In this document: one piece after another, positions 53,560 to 62,359 of the stretch
Layout: every line of letters begins with the position of its first letter
Numbering within the stretch: position 1 is the first letter of the stretch
Assembly (NCBI RefSeq): GCF_004522175.1
Contig: NZ_SDEB01000005.1
Location: 124,001 to 188,000, forward strand
DNA length: 64,000 bases
Source of the DNA: Paracoccus ravus
GTDB lineage: Bacteria > Pseudomonadota > Alphaproteobacteria > Rhodobacterales > Rhodobacteraceae
Direction: 5' to 3'
Made by a program: the position numbers and the translations under genes
Notes under the pieces: model-generated
Told to the model about the DNA's origin: nothing
The model's database searches: none
What the model saw: only the letters and a program-made list of their open reading frames with translations

Positions 53560-54512
53560 GCGGAAGCGCCTCAGCCCACCGGATATGGCAAAGGCGGCCC
53601 CTGACCGGGGTCGCCCTGGCATTTCTGGCGGTCATCGGGCTGCTGCTGCATTCCTGCGCCGCACAATCGGATTCGCCGTCCGGCGCCGCCTCTCCCCGGG
53701 CCGAACCCGTGGGCAGTTTCTCCTGGGATCTGGACGAGCCCGGCTTTGGCGGTTTTTCAGGCATCGAACTCAACGCAGAGGGCAACCGCTTTACCGTCCT
53801 CTCGGATAGGTCCTCGCTGCTTTGGGGCCGGATCGAGCGGGATGGCGAGGGTCGGATCACCGCCCTTCTCCCCGAGGGTAAGTCCCGGATCAGGGACAGC
53901 AAGGGCAATCTGCTCACGCCCGGCCGGATCGGCGACAGCGAAGGTCTGGCCATTGCGGATGATGGAGCGATCTGGGTCAGCTTCGAGGGCCTGACCCGTG
54001 TCGCGCGATACGCAACTCCCGACAGCCAGGCCTCGGTCCTGCCCCGCACCGCGAATTTCCGCGCCCTGCAAAAGAACTCGTCGCTCGAGGCGCTGGCCAT
54101 GCTGCCCGACGGCACATTGCTGACGCTTCCGGAACGGTCCGGCGCGCTCGACCGGCCTTTCCCGGTCTGGCGCTATCGAGACGGCGTCTGGGACGAGCCC
54201 TTTTCCATCCCGCGCCGGGGCGATTGGCTGGCGGTCGGGGCGGATATCGGTCCCGACGGACGGTTCTACCTGCTGGAGCGCGATTTCATGGGGCTCTTGG
54301 GCTTTCGCTCGCGCGTGCGCCGTTTCGACCTGTCCGAGAATGGAGTCACCAACGAGCAGGTCCTGCTGACCAGCTATCCGCTGCAATATGACAATCTCGA
54401 AGGCATCGCGGTCTGGAGTGACGCAGGCGGGATCAGGCTCACGATGATCTCGGACGATAATTTCAACAGCCTGCAGCGCAGTCAGATCGTGGAATACCGG
54501 ATCATCGAGTGA
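53532..54512 (+). CDS. Esterase-like activity of phytase family protein
   Basis: 326 residues. A hydrophobic leader followed by a lipobox-like LLHSCAAQ suggests a lipoprotein or membrane anchor. The body is the phytase-like beta-propeller (PF13449 type): [58 protein letters not shown]. Overlaps the mepA end by 28 bp in another frame. Confidence 0.87.
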   Translation: MPGRRDRPLSGSASAHRIWQRRPLTGVALAFLAVIGLLLHSCAAQSDSPSGAASPRAEPVGSFSWDLDEPGFGGFSGIELNAEGNRFTVLSDRSSLLWGRIERDGEGRITALLPEGKSRIRDSKGNLLTPGRIGDSEGLAIADDGAIWVSFEGLTRVARYATPDSQASVLPRTANFRALQKNSSLEALAMLPDGTLLTLPERSGALDRPFPVWRYRDGVWDEPFSIPRRGDWLAVGADIGPDGRFYLLERDFMGLLGFRSRVRRFDLSENGVTNEQVLLTSYPLQYDNLEGIAVWSDAGGIRLTMISDDNFNSLQRSQIVEYRIIE

Positions 54513-54617
54513 GCGGCCGGGCCAAGACCATTGACAGCCGCCCGGCCTGCGGCGTATGCGGCGCTGCCCCGAAAGGCCGGGGCCGAGTCTCCGCTACCTT
54601 GTCAAAACGGATCTGAC

Positions 54618-55232
54618 ATGACCCGCATTCTTCCTGGCGTAATCGCCATGGCCATCATCGTGGTGGCCTCGAACATCCTTGTCCAGCATCTTCTGGGCGA
54701 GTGGCTGACCTGGGGCGCCCTGACCTATCCGGTGGCCTTCCTCGTGACCGATATCATGAACCGGGTCTATGGCCCCGCCGCCGCGCGCAAGGTTGTCTTT
54801 GCCGGTTTCGTGACCGGTATCCTGTGTTCGGTGGTCGCCGCCGGGATGGACAAGACGACGCTGCGCATCGCGATCGCCTCGGGCGCGGCCTTCCTCGCCG
54901 CGCAATTGATGGACATCTCGGTATTCAACCAGTTGCGGAAATACAACTGGTGGTTACCACCCCTTGTGGCGACGATCGTCGGCTCGATCCTCGACACCGC
55001 CATTTTTTTCACCATCGCCTTCTCGACCGCGCTGTCGGGATTGTTTCCTTTGGATGACGTTTCCTGGGCAAATGAACTGGTTCCGCTGCTTGGGCGGGGA
55101 CCCGCGCAACCGTTGTGGGTTTCATTGGCAGTTGCCGACTGGATGGTCAAACTGGCGCAGGCAGTCTTCGCTTTGGTGCCCTTCCGGATCATCGTCGGAA
55201 ATTTGATGCAGAAACGCGCCCAAATTCATTGA
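54618..55232 (+). CDS. Queuosine precursor transporter, VUT/YhhQ family
   Basis: 204 residues, six transmembrane helices. It begins MTRILPGVIAMAIIVVASNI; motifs YPVAFLVTDIMNRVYG and MDISVFNQLRKYNWWLPP are characteristic. Imports preQ0/preQ1-type bases. Start at 54618; no riboswitch recognised upstream. Confidence 0.9.
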   Translation: MTRILPGVIAMAIIVVASNILVQHLLGEWLTWGALTYPVAFLVTDIMNRVYGPAAARKVVFAGFVTGILCSVVAAGMDKTTLRIAIASGAAFLAAQLMDISVFNQLRKYNWWLPPLVATIVGSILDTAIFFTIAFSTALSGLFPLDDVSWANELVPLLGRGPAQPLWVSLAVADWMVKLAQAVFALVPFRIIVGNLMQKRAQIH

Positions 55233-55293
55233 CTGCTAACTGATCTGTGGCACGCTAAGATCATACGGCAACACATTGAAAGGAGGTGGTCCA

Positions 55294-55350
55294 GTGTCGA
55301 GAGTGATATTGGAGAGAGGTGTCGGGACAGTCAGGGGGGCCGTGGCCTGA
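55294..55350 (+). CDS. 18-residue leader-type peptide in the structured RNA
   Basis: GTG-initiated ORF encoding MSRVILERGVGTVRGAVA, preceded by AAAGGAGG at good spacing. Its stop lies inside the internal stem-loop, so a translating ribosome would open both stems. Could be a regulatory peptide or a small protein; function unknown. Confidence 0.5.
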   Translation: MSRVILERGVGTVRGAVA

Positions 55351-55426
55351 GGGCAGCCCCTAGGGTCGTAAACCCTGACTGGGACGGTGGGCACCAACCC
55401 TAACCGGACCATCTCCGTGGATCTCG

Positions 55427-55453
55427 CGGGTCGTTTCCCCAGGAAGCGACCCG
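55427..55453 (+). terminator. Rho-independent terminator of the structured RNA
   Basis: CGGGTCGTTTCC (55427-55438) pairs with GGAAGCGACCCG (55442-55453), 12 bp with one G-U, three-base loop, followed by TTCCCATTTTG. Confidence 0.7.
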
Positions 55454-55498
55454 TTCCCATTTTGCTTCGGGGGGGGCGCGTCTGCGCCCCCTTTCGCG

Positions 55499-56680
55499 TC
55501 AGATCCGCTCGAACGCAAGGGCGATGCCCTGACCGCCGCCGATACACATGGTCACCAGCGCCTTGCGGCCTCCGCTGCGCTGCAATTCATGCATCGCCTT
55601 GACGGTCAGGATGGCCCCGGTCGCGCCGACCGGATGGCCCAGGGCGATCGCGCCGCCATTCGGGTTGACCCGCGACGGGTCCAGGCCCAGTTCCTTGTTC
55701 ACGGCAAGCGCCTGTGCTGCGAAAGCTTCGTTGGATTCGATGACATCGAATTCGTCCAGCCCTGCCCCGATCCGCCCGAGCAGCGCCTTGACGGCGGGGA
55801 TCGGCCCGATCCCCATGACTTCGGGGCGGACCCCCGAGACCGCATAGCCCATCAGGCGGAATTCCGGCACCGCACCGGCGGCTTTCGCCGCATCCGCCCG
55901 GGCCAGGACCAAGGCGGCCGCCCCGTCATTGATCCCCGACGCATTGCCCGCCGTGACGCTGCCGTCCTTTTTGAAGACAGGTTTCAGCCCCGCAAGTTTT
56001 TCGAGGCTGGTCTCCTTGGGATGCTCGTCGGTGTCGAATGCCACGACGCCCTTGCGGGTCTTGATCTCGACCGGGACGATCTGATCGCTGAAATGGCCTG
56101 CGGCAATCGCCGCGGCAGCACGGCGCTGGCTTTCCAGCGCGAACGCATCCTGGGCCTCGCGCAAGATTTCATGCTCGGCCGAGACATTCTCGGCGGTGAC
56201 GCCCATATGGCCCGTCCCCATCGGGCAGGTCAGCGCGCCAAGCATCATGTCCATCATCTGAACATCGCCCATCTTGGCACCGAAACGCGCGGCGGGAACG
56301 GCATAGGGGGCGCGGCTCATCGATTCCGCGCCACCCGCCACCGCGAAATCCGCATCCCCCAGCATCAAGGCCTGCGCTGCCGACACGATGGCCTGTGCCC
56401 CCGAGCCGCAGAGCCGGTTCACGTTCATCGCGGTGGCCGTGTCGGGGATACCGGCCTGAAGTGCTGCGACACGGGACAGATACATATCGCGCGGCTCGGT
56501 ATTCAGCACATGACCAAAGACGACAGTGCCGATCCGATCCGCCTCGATACGGGCGCGCTCCAGCGCCGCCGCGGTGACGATCCGCGCCAGTTCGATCGGC
56601 GGCACGCCCGCAAGACTGCCTCCGAAGCCGCCGATCGCGGTACGCGCGCCCGACAGGATGACGATTTCATTCTCTGGCAT
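55499..56680 (-). CDS. Acetyl-CoA C-acetyltransferase (thiolase)
   Basis: 393 residues. Catalytic Cys in NVNRLCGSGAQAI (~residue 90), His in NGGAIALGHPVGATGA and second Cys in TMCIGGGQG. Condenses two acetyl-CoA (PhaA/AtoB/BktB type) or acts in beta-oxidation; no phaB neighbour helps to decide. Convergent to the structured RNA. Confidence 0.92.
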   Translation of the reverse strand: MPENEIVILSGARTAIGGFGGSLAGVPPIELARIVTAAALERARIEADRIGTVVFGHVLNTEPRDMYLSRVAALQAGIPDTATAMNVNRLCGSGAQAIVSAAQALMLGDADFAVAGGAESMSRAPYAVPAARFGAKMGDVQMMDMMLGALTCPMGTGHMGVTAENVSAEHEILREAQDAFALESQRRAAAAIAAGHFSDQIVPVEIKTRKGVVAFDTDEHPKETSLEKLAGLKPVFKKDGSVTAGNASGINDGAAALVLARADAAKAAGAVPEFRLMGYAVSGVRPEVMGIGPIPAVKALLGRIGAGLDEFDVIESNEAFAAQALAVNKELGLDPSRVNPNGGAIALGHPVGATGAILTVKAMHELQRSGGRKALVTMCIGGGQGIALAFERI

Positions 56681-56787
56681 GGTGATCTCCTCCGACCCGA
56701 TTTCGGCGAGAGGCTAGTGCGTCACGTCCGGCCTCGAAAGCCCCCTGAGCCGCTTGCCTACGCCACGTTACTTGCCAAGAATGCGGC

Positions 56788-57144
56788 ATGGAAAACGATC
56801 CCCGTCTCAGCCTTCGCCTGCATTTCATCCAGGGCCTGACCTTTGGCCGCGGCAAGGCCGACCTGTTGCAGGCCATTTCCGAGACAGGCTCGATCTCGGC
56901 GGCAGGGCGGCGGCTGGAAATGAGCTATCGCCGGGCCTGGGCGCTGGTCGAAGAGATGAACGCGCATTTCCGGTCGCCATTGGTCGAAAGCAGTCGCGGC
57001 GGTGCCAAGGGAGGCGGTGCGGCGCTGACCGAACTGGGCGCGGCAGTGCTGGCGGATTATCGCAAGCTCGAGGACATGCTGCGGGCCGCGCCCGAACTGG
57101 ACCGGCTGCGCAACGCGCTTACCGATATGTCCGAGCAGAAATAA
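56788..57144 (+). CDS. modE: ModE-type HTH regulator, single domain
   Basis: 118 residues. LysR-like winged helix: LTFGRGKADLLQAISETGSI, AGRRLEMSYRRAWALVEEMN, then GGGAALTELGAAVLADYRKL. It lacks the C-terminal molybdate-binding (MOP/TOBE) domains of E. coli ModE, as do many alphaproteobacterial relatives. It sits 60 bp upstream of modABC and probably represses it. Confidence 0.86.
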   Translation: MENDPRLSLRLHFIQGLTFGRGKADLLQAISETGSISAAGRRLEMSYRRAWALVEEMNAHFRSPLVESSRGGAKGGGAALTELGAAVLADYRKLEDMLRAAPELDRLRNALTDMSEQK

Positions 57145-57170
57145 CGGTTGCGCTGGTTTCGTCCCGCTGG

Positions 57171-57190
57171 TTATGTCTGGGAAAACATAT
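57171..57190. promoter_or_regulatory. Probable ModE operator (molybdenum box)
   Basis: TTATGT (57171-57176) and ACATAT (57185-57190) form an inverted repeat with an 8-base spacer, resembling ModE half sites. It lies 17 bases before the modA start and abuts its ribosome site. Confidence 0.55.
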
Positions 57191-57206
57191 CGGAAGGATC
57201 GGATTC

Positions 57207-57947
57207 ATGCGCCTGCCCCTTCTTGCCGCGGCTTTCCTCGCGGTTGCCCCCGCCGCTCATGCCGATGAAATCGTCGTCTTTGCCGCCGCCAGCCTCAAGA
57301 CGGCGCTGGATGCGATCGCGTCGGACTGGCAGCAGAGCCAGGGCGATACCGTGCTGGTGTCCTATGCTGGCAGTTCGAAACTTGCCCAGCAGATCCAAGC
57401 CGGCGCGCCCGCCGATGTCTTTATCTCGGCCTCGACGGAATGGATGGACGAGGTGCAGAAATCCGGCGATATCGACGCCGCGACGCGGAGGGATCTCCTG
57501 GGAAATACGCTGGTGCTGGTTGCGCCGGGGCAACCCGACCCGGCCGAGATCACCGCACTGCCCGCCTTGCTGGGCGAGGGCAAGCTGGCCATGGCGATGG
57601 TCGATTCCGTCCCCGCCGGCCAATATGGCAAGCAGGCGCTGGAGAATCTTGGCCTATGGTCCGAGGTTCAGGCGCAGGTCGCCCAGACCGACAACGTGCG
57701 GGCCGCATTGAAGCTCGTCGCCTTGAAGGAGGCGCCCTATGGCATCGTCTATGCATCGGACGCCGTGGCCGAGCCGGGGGTTGGCGTCGTGGCGACCTTT
57801 CCCGAGGGCAGCCATGACAAGATCACATATCCCGGTGCGGTAACCAGTTTGGCCCAGACCCCGCAAGCCGCGGCATTCCTCGCGGCACTTGCCAAGGAAC
57901 CCGCAAGATCGGTCTTCGAGCAGCAGGGATTCACCGTATTGCCATGA
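57207..57947 (+). CDS. modA: Molybdate-binding protein ModA
   Basis: 246 residues with a Sec signal (LPLLAAAFLAVAPAAHA). ModA signature EIVVFAAASLKTALDAIA and SYAGSSKLAQQIQAGAPADV (oxyanion-binding serines), then VDSVPAGQYGKQAL and YGIVYASDAV. Binds molybdate/tungstate in the periplasm. Overlaps modB by 4 bp. Confidence 0.95.
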   Translation: MRLPLLAAAFLAVAPAAHADEIVVFAAASLKTALDAIASDWQQSQGDTVLVSYAGSSKLAQQIQAGAPADVFISASTEWMDEVQKSGDIDAATRRDLLGNTLVLVAPGQPDPAEITALPALLGEGKLAMAMVDSVPAGQYGKQALENLGLWSEVQAQVAQTDNVRAALKLVALKEAPYGIVYASDAVAEPGVGVVATFPEGSHDKITYPGAVTSLAQTPQAAAFLAALAKEPARSVFEQQGFTVLP

Positions 57948-58627
57948 GTTTTGGCCTTGGCCCGCAGGAATGGCAGGCAGTGCAACTGTCACTGCTCGTG
58001 TCGCTGGTCGCGACTGCCGCCAGCCTGCCCCTGGCCACGGCGACGGCTTGGCTGCTGGCCCGACGGCGTTTTCCGGGGCACGGACTCCTGAGCGGCATCG
58101 TGCATCTGCCCCTGATCCTGCCCCCGGTCGTGACCGGCTATCTGCTGCTGATCGTCTTTGGCACGCAAGGCGCGGTCGGCGGTTTTCTCAAGGAACTGGG
58201 CATCATCCTCGCCTTTCGCTGGACGGGGGCGGCGCTGGCCGCGGCAGTCATGGCCTTTCCCCTGATGGTGCGGGCGATCCGGCTGGGATTCGAAGCCGTT
58301 GACCCCAAGCTGGAACAGGCGGCCGCGACCTTGGGCGCGCCACGAGGATGGATCTTCCTGTCCGTGACGCTGCCTTTGCTCATGCCTGCGATCCTTGCAG
58401 GGGCGACGCTGGGCTTTGCCAAGGCGATGGGCGAATTTGGCGCGACGATCACCTTCGTCTCGAATATTCCCGGTCAGACCCAGACCCTTCCCTCGGCGAT
58501 CTATGCCTTTCTGGAAACGCCAGGGGGCGAGGGCCCGGCCATGCGGCTGGTGGTGATCTCGGTCATTGTGGCGATGGGGGCCGTGCTGCTGTCGGAATTT
58601 CTGGCGCGGCGTATGGTGCGCAATTGA
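57944..58627 (+). CDS. modB: Molybdate ABC transporter permease ModB
   Basis: 227 residues, five to six transmembrane helices; EAA loop EQAAATLGAPRGWIFLSVTL and GFAKAMGEFGATITFVSN, typical of ModB. Overlaps modC. Confidence 0.95.
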   Translation: MSFGLGPQEWQAVQLSLLVSLVATAASLPLATATAWLLARRRFPGHGLLSGIVHLPLILPPVVTGYLLLIVFGTQGAVGGFLKELGIILAFRWTGAALAAAVMAFPLMVRAIRLGFEAVDPKLEQAAATLGAPRGWIFLSVTLPLLMPAILAGATLGFAKAMGEFGATITFVSNIPGQTQTLPSAIYAFLETPGGEGPAMRLVVISVIVAMGAVLLSEFLARRMVRN

Positions 58628-59670
58628 CGCTCTCGGTCGCCTTTCGCCATGGTTTTCCGGGGCTCGATCTGGACATCCGTTTTGACGCGCCCGAGGGCGT
58701 GACCGCCCTGTTCGGCCCGTCGGGCTGCGGGAAAAGCACCACGACCAATGTCATCGCGGGGCTGCTGCGACCGGATTCGGGCCGCATCGCGCTGCAGGAC
58801 AGGGTGCTTTTCGACGGCCGGACCGATCTTGCGCCACAGGCCCGCCGGATCGGATATGTCTTTCAGGACCCGCGACTTTTCCCGCATATGACGGTCGAGC
58901 GAAACTTGCGCTACCCCTCGCGCTGGCACCGCGGCGCGGCGCGCGACTTCGACCGCGTGATCGAATTGCTGGCGCTCGGGCCTTTGCTGAGTCGATACCC
59001 GGCCACCCTTTCGGGCGGGGAAAAGCAGCGGACCGCCATTGGCCGTGCGCTGCTGTCGGACCCAGCCCTCTTGGTGATGGACGAACCGCTGGCCGCGCTG
59101 GACGAGAGTCGCAAGGCCGAGATCATGCCCTGGCTCGAAAGGCTGCGCGACGAAATTCGCCTGCCGATCCTCTATGTCAGCCATTCGGTCCCGGAGGTGC
59201 TGCGCCTCGCCACGACGCTGGTTCTGATGCATGCGGGCCGCGTCACCCATGCCGGTCCCCTGAGCGACGTGCTGGCCGATCCCCAACTTGCCCCGCAACT
59301 TGGCGCGCGCGAGGCTGGCGCGCTGATCATGGCGCGGGTCGAGGCGCGCGAGGCCGACGGCATGCTGCGGGTGGCGACCTCGGGCGGGCCGATGCTCCTG
59401 CCGGATCTCGATGCGCCGATCGGCCGGTTGCTGCGGCTGCGGATACTTGCCCATGAAGTCATTCTGTCGCGCGATGCGCCCCACGGCCTTTCGGCGCTGA
59501 ACATCCTGCCGACGACGGTGTTGCAGCTCACCGGCGGGCTCGTGCAGCTTGGGCTTGGCCGCGAGCGGATGCTGGCGCAGGTGACGCCCCGCTCGGTCGC
59601 GGCCCTGGATCTGCGCCCGGGCACCGCCTGCTTTGCCATCGTGAAATCCGTCTCGGTCCTGCCCGCCTAG
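58624..59670 (+). CDS. modC: Molybdate ABC transporter ATP-binding protein ModC
   Basis: 348 residues. Walker A FGPSGCGKST, signature LSGGEKQRTAIGRAL, Walker B LLVMDEPLAALDE, H-loop VSHSV, and a C-terminal TOBE domain (GLSALNILPTTVLQL). TTG start at 58624 on the modB stop. The codons before it are open but belong to modB in another frame. Confidence 0.93.
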   Translation: MTLSVAFRHGFPGLDLDIRFDAPEGVTALFGPSGCGKSTTTNVIAGLLRPDSGRIALQDRVLFDGRTDLAPQARRIGYVFQDPRLFPHMTVERNLRYPSRWHRGAARDFDRVIELLALGPLLSRYPATLSGGEKQRTAIGRALLSDPALLVMDEPLAALDESRKAEIMPWLERLRDEIRLPILYVSHSVPEVLRLATTLVLMHAGRVTHAGPLSDVLADPQLAPQLGAREAGALIMARVEAREADGMLRVATSGGPMLLPDLDAPIGRLLRLRILAHEVILSRDAPHGLSALNILPTTVLQLTGGLVQLGLGRERMLAQVTPRSVAALDLRPGTACFAIVKSVSVLPA

Positions 59671-59749
59671 GCGAAATCGAGCCAATGTCATTTGCACGCA
59701 GGACGCGAATGCCGTTATGCTCGGTGTCAAAAAACTGGATGAGGGCAGT

Positions 59750-60328
59750 ATGAACAGGTTTCTGAAGCTCGCGATCGTCGGGCTGGTTGCCTCTTGTGGC
59801 GGCGGAGGGAATTACAAGGCACCCCGAAATCTTGAGAATGCCTGTCTGCTGGCCGCCGAACGTCCGGCCTATTTCCGCGCCATGAAGAGCACCGAACGGC
59901 GCTGGGGCGTGCCGATCTGGGTGCAGATGGCGACCATCCATCAGGAATCCAAGTTCATCGGCAATGCCAAGACGCCGCATCGCTATGCGCTGGGAATCAT
60001 CCCGATGGGCCGCCAAAGTTCGGCCTATGGCTATAGCCAGGCGCTGGACGGCACCTGGGAGGATTACCTGCGCAAAAGCGGCAACCGGGGCGCAAGGCGC
60101 GACGACATCCGCGATGCCACCGATTTCATGGGCTGGTACATGAACGATTCAACCCGGATCCTGGGCATTTCCAAGAATGACGCGGCCTCGCAATACCTTG
60201 CCTATCACGAAGGCCGCTCGGGCTATGCGAATGGCTCGCATCGCACAAAGCCCTGGCTGATGAATGTCGCGCATAAGGTCGGCGCCCGTGCCGAGCTTTA
60301 CCGCTTTCAGCTTGCCTCCTGCCGGTGA
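59750..60328 (+). CDS. Lysozyme-like (SLT) lipoprotein
   Basis: 192 residues. Lipobox-like VGLVASCGGG at the N terminus, then a transglycosylase-type domain: WVQMATIHQESKFIGNA with a likely catalytic Glu, YGYSQALDGTWEDYL and YLAYHEGRSGY. Probably a peptidoglycan lytic enzyme anchored in the outer membrane. Start at 59750 behind GAGGG. Confidence 0.83.
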   Translation: MNRFLKLAIVGLVASCGGGGNYKAPRNLENACLLAAERPAYFRAMKSTERRWGVPIWVQMATIHQESKFIGNAKTPHRYALGIIPMGRQSSAYGYSQALDGTWEDYLRKSGNRGARRDDIRDATDFMGWYMNDSTRILGISKNDAASQYLAYHEGRSGYANGSHRTKPWLMNVAHKVGARAELYRFQLASCR

Positions 60329-60340
60329 CGGCAGGCCAGC

Positions 60341-60916
60341 CTATCTGATCGCGAATTTCGAGGGCGGGATCGAGACGCCCGTCCTCATGTCGCCCAGGAT
60401 CACGGTCGTGCGCTTGCCGGTATCGTCCTTGACCACCCATTGACGCAGCTGCGTCGGGTTCGCGGTAAAGACCATCTGGATATTGCCATATTCCGGATGC
60501 GCCGGATCCTGCGCGGTGACGATGGTGGTGTTCTTTTTCTCGGTATAGCCAGTGACCATCCGCGCCTGCCCCAGGTTGATATTCGGGGCAAGGATCAGGG
60601 ACAGAGGCGTCTTGGACAGCGGATATTGCTGCGGGCCGCCTCGGGTCTTGCCGTCATAGACCGCAACCTGCCCGGCCGAGGCAAGGACCAGCGTCTTGCT
60701 GCCCTTGTATTCGAACCGCACCCGGTTGGGGCGATGGATAAAAACCGTCCCGGTCGAGATGCTGCCATCCGGATTGACCTGCGTAAAGGCCGCCTGGGCG
60801 GTCTTCAGGGCGTTGAGATAGCGCGAGATCTCGTTCAACGGGATCTTTTCGGCAAAGGCCGGAAAGGCCATGGCGAGGGCAAGGACGGGCGCGAGGGCGA
60901 GCGATCTGATGTTCAT
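60341..60916 (-). CDS. lolA: Outer-membrane lipoprotein carrier LolA
   Basis: 191 residues, signal peptide ending FPAFA. LolA fold: YLNALKTAQAAFTQVNPDGS, GTVFIHRPNRVRFEYKG and QVAVYDGKTRGGPQQYPL. Carries lipoproteins across the periplasm. Start at 60916 (MNIRSLALAP). Confidence 0.9.
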   Translation of the reverse strand: MNIRSLALAPVLALAMAFPAFAEKIPLNEISRYLNALKTAQAAFTQVNPDGSISTGTVFIHRPNRVRFEYKGSKTLVLASAGQVAVYDGKTRGGPQQYPLSKTPLSLILAPNINLGQARMVTGYTEKKNTTIVTAQDPAHPEYGNIQMVFTANPTQLRQWVVKDDTGKRTTVILGDMRTGVSIPPSKFAIR

Positions 60917-61009
60917 GTCGAGGATGCTACCGTATCCGAATTGCATTGCACATTCACGTTCGCTTGGACCGGGCGCGGCCGTCTGATCGCGCCCGCGTGA
61001 GCGATCTCA

Positions 61010-62233
61010 TCAGGGCCGCTGCCCGGCAAGAAGCCGCGGCATCGGATCCAGCCGCAGCCCCGCCGCCTGACGCATGAAGCCGCGCCGCAAGGGCGGCAGC
61101 GCATCGACGAGGCCCATGCCGATCTCGCGCGCGGCGTTCAGGATCGGATTCGCGTTGGAAAAGAGCGCATTGACCCCGTCCATGCCAAGCGCCAGCGCCG
61201 TGGCGTCGGGGCGTCGCCATTCCTGATAGCGCGCCAGCACCGGCTCGGTCCCGATATCCTCGCCGCGCCGCCGGGCCTTGATCAGCACCTCGGCCAGAGC
61301 CGCGACATCGCGCAGGCCAAGGTTCAGTCCCTGCCCCGCGAGCGGATGGACCCCATGCGCCGCGTCTCCGATCAGCGCGATCCGGGGCGCGACATAGCGC
61401 TCGGCCAAGGTCAGGTTCAGCGGATATGAGAATCGCGGCCCGGCCAAAGCAATATCGCCCAGAAAATCGCCAAAGCGCGGGCGCAGAACATCAAGGAAGG
61501 CCGCATCGTCCAGACCGAGAATGGCACGCGCCTGATCCGCATCCTCGGACCAGACGATGGAACTGCGATTGCCCGGCAAGGGCAGGATCGCGAGCGGCCC
61601 GGAGGGCATGAAGAACTGATGCGCGGTGCCGTGATGGGGCAATTCGTGATCCACCGCCGCCACCAGCGCAATCTGGCCGTAATCATGGCCAAGACGGCGG
61701 ATACCGGCGCGCTCGGCCACGCCGGAACGCCGTCCATCCGCCCCGATCAACAGGCTCGCGCTCAGGTCGCGCCCCTCGGAAAGCCGGACCGTGACCCCGG
61801 CCGCGCCCGCTTCCTGCCCGACCACCGAGGCCCCGGAAAGATGCGTGACCTTTCCCTGCATCGCGGCCAGCAGGGCGCGGTAGAGGAAACGGTCCTCGAG
61901 CATGTAGCCAAGCCGGCCCTCCTCGATCTCTGCGCCGTCGAAATGCAGCCCGAAATGCCCTGCGCCACCGCCCGCGACTCCTTGCGCGGCCTCGACCTTC
62001 AGGATGGGCTGGGACTTGTCGGCCAGACCGCCCCACAGACCAAGGACGCCCAGCAGCCTTTGCGAGGCCAGCGCCAAGGCATAGGCGCGGCCGTCAAAAT
62101 CCTCGCCCGCGCGGGCATCGGCCGCGCGATTGTCCACGACGGCAACATTAAACCCGGCATCCGCCAGGGCCAAGGCCAGCACCGGGCCATTCAGCCCGCC
62201 GCCGGCGATCACGATGTCGAAATCCTTCTTCAT
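61010..62233 (-). CDS. ubiH: UbiH/UbiF/COQ6-family FAD monooxygenase
   Basis: 407 residues. FAD motif IVIAGGGLNGPVLALALADA, middle motif LLIGADGRRSGVAERAGI, and IALIGDAAHGVHPLAGQGLN. Hydroxylates a ring position in ubiquinone synthesis; the exact position (UbiH, UbiF or UbiI role) cannot be set from sequence. Confidence 0.9.
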   Translation of the reverse strand: MKKDFDIVIAGGGLNGPVLALALADAGFNVAVVDNRAADARAGEDFDGRAYALALASQRLLGVLGLWGGLADKSQPILKVEAAQGVAGGGAGHFGLHFDGAEIEEGRLGYMLEDRFLYRALLAAMQGKVTHLSGASVVGQEAGAAGVTVRLSEGRDLSASLLIGADGRRSGVAERAGIRRLGHDYGQIALVAAVDHELPHHGTAHQFFMPSGPLAILPLPGNRSSIVWSEDADQARAILGLDDAAFLDVLRPRFGDFLGDIALAGPRFSYPLNLTLAERYVAPRIALIGDAAHGVHPLAGQGLNLGLRDVAALAEVLIKARRRGEDIGTEPVLARYQEWRRPDATALALGMDGVNALFSNANPILNAAREIGMGLVDALPPLRRGFMRQAAGLRLDPMPRLLAGQRP

Positions 62234-62359
62234 GATCCTGCACTATGCCCTCGCAAGCGCCATTGTCCATGCGCCATGAGCAGGCAGCGCCATTGCAGCG
62301 CGCGGCGCGGGCCGCTAGCCTGTCGCCCTTGGAACAGGGCGGGTAAAAGGAAAGCACGA

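Larger units (their letters stand above)
55282..55453 (+). ncRNA. Structured RNA with sequestered ribosome site and terminator
   Basis: No long gene, but strong RNA structure. GGAGGTGGTCC (55282-55292) can pair along 11 bp (one G-U) with GGACCATCTCC (55406-55416). Inside, CAGTCAGGG (55328-55336) pairs perfectly with CCCTGACTG (55373-55381), and further small hairpins are possible. A 12-bp terminator hairpin closes the unit. The ribosome site of the 18-codon ORF at 55294 lies in the outer stem. No known RNA family recognised. Confidence 0.6.

Noticed and set aside
54513..54617. Possible preQ1 riboswitch ahead of the VUT/YhhQ transporter.
   Set aside because: The short leader lacks the preQ1 class I or II conserved segments; only GC-rich repeats are visible.
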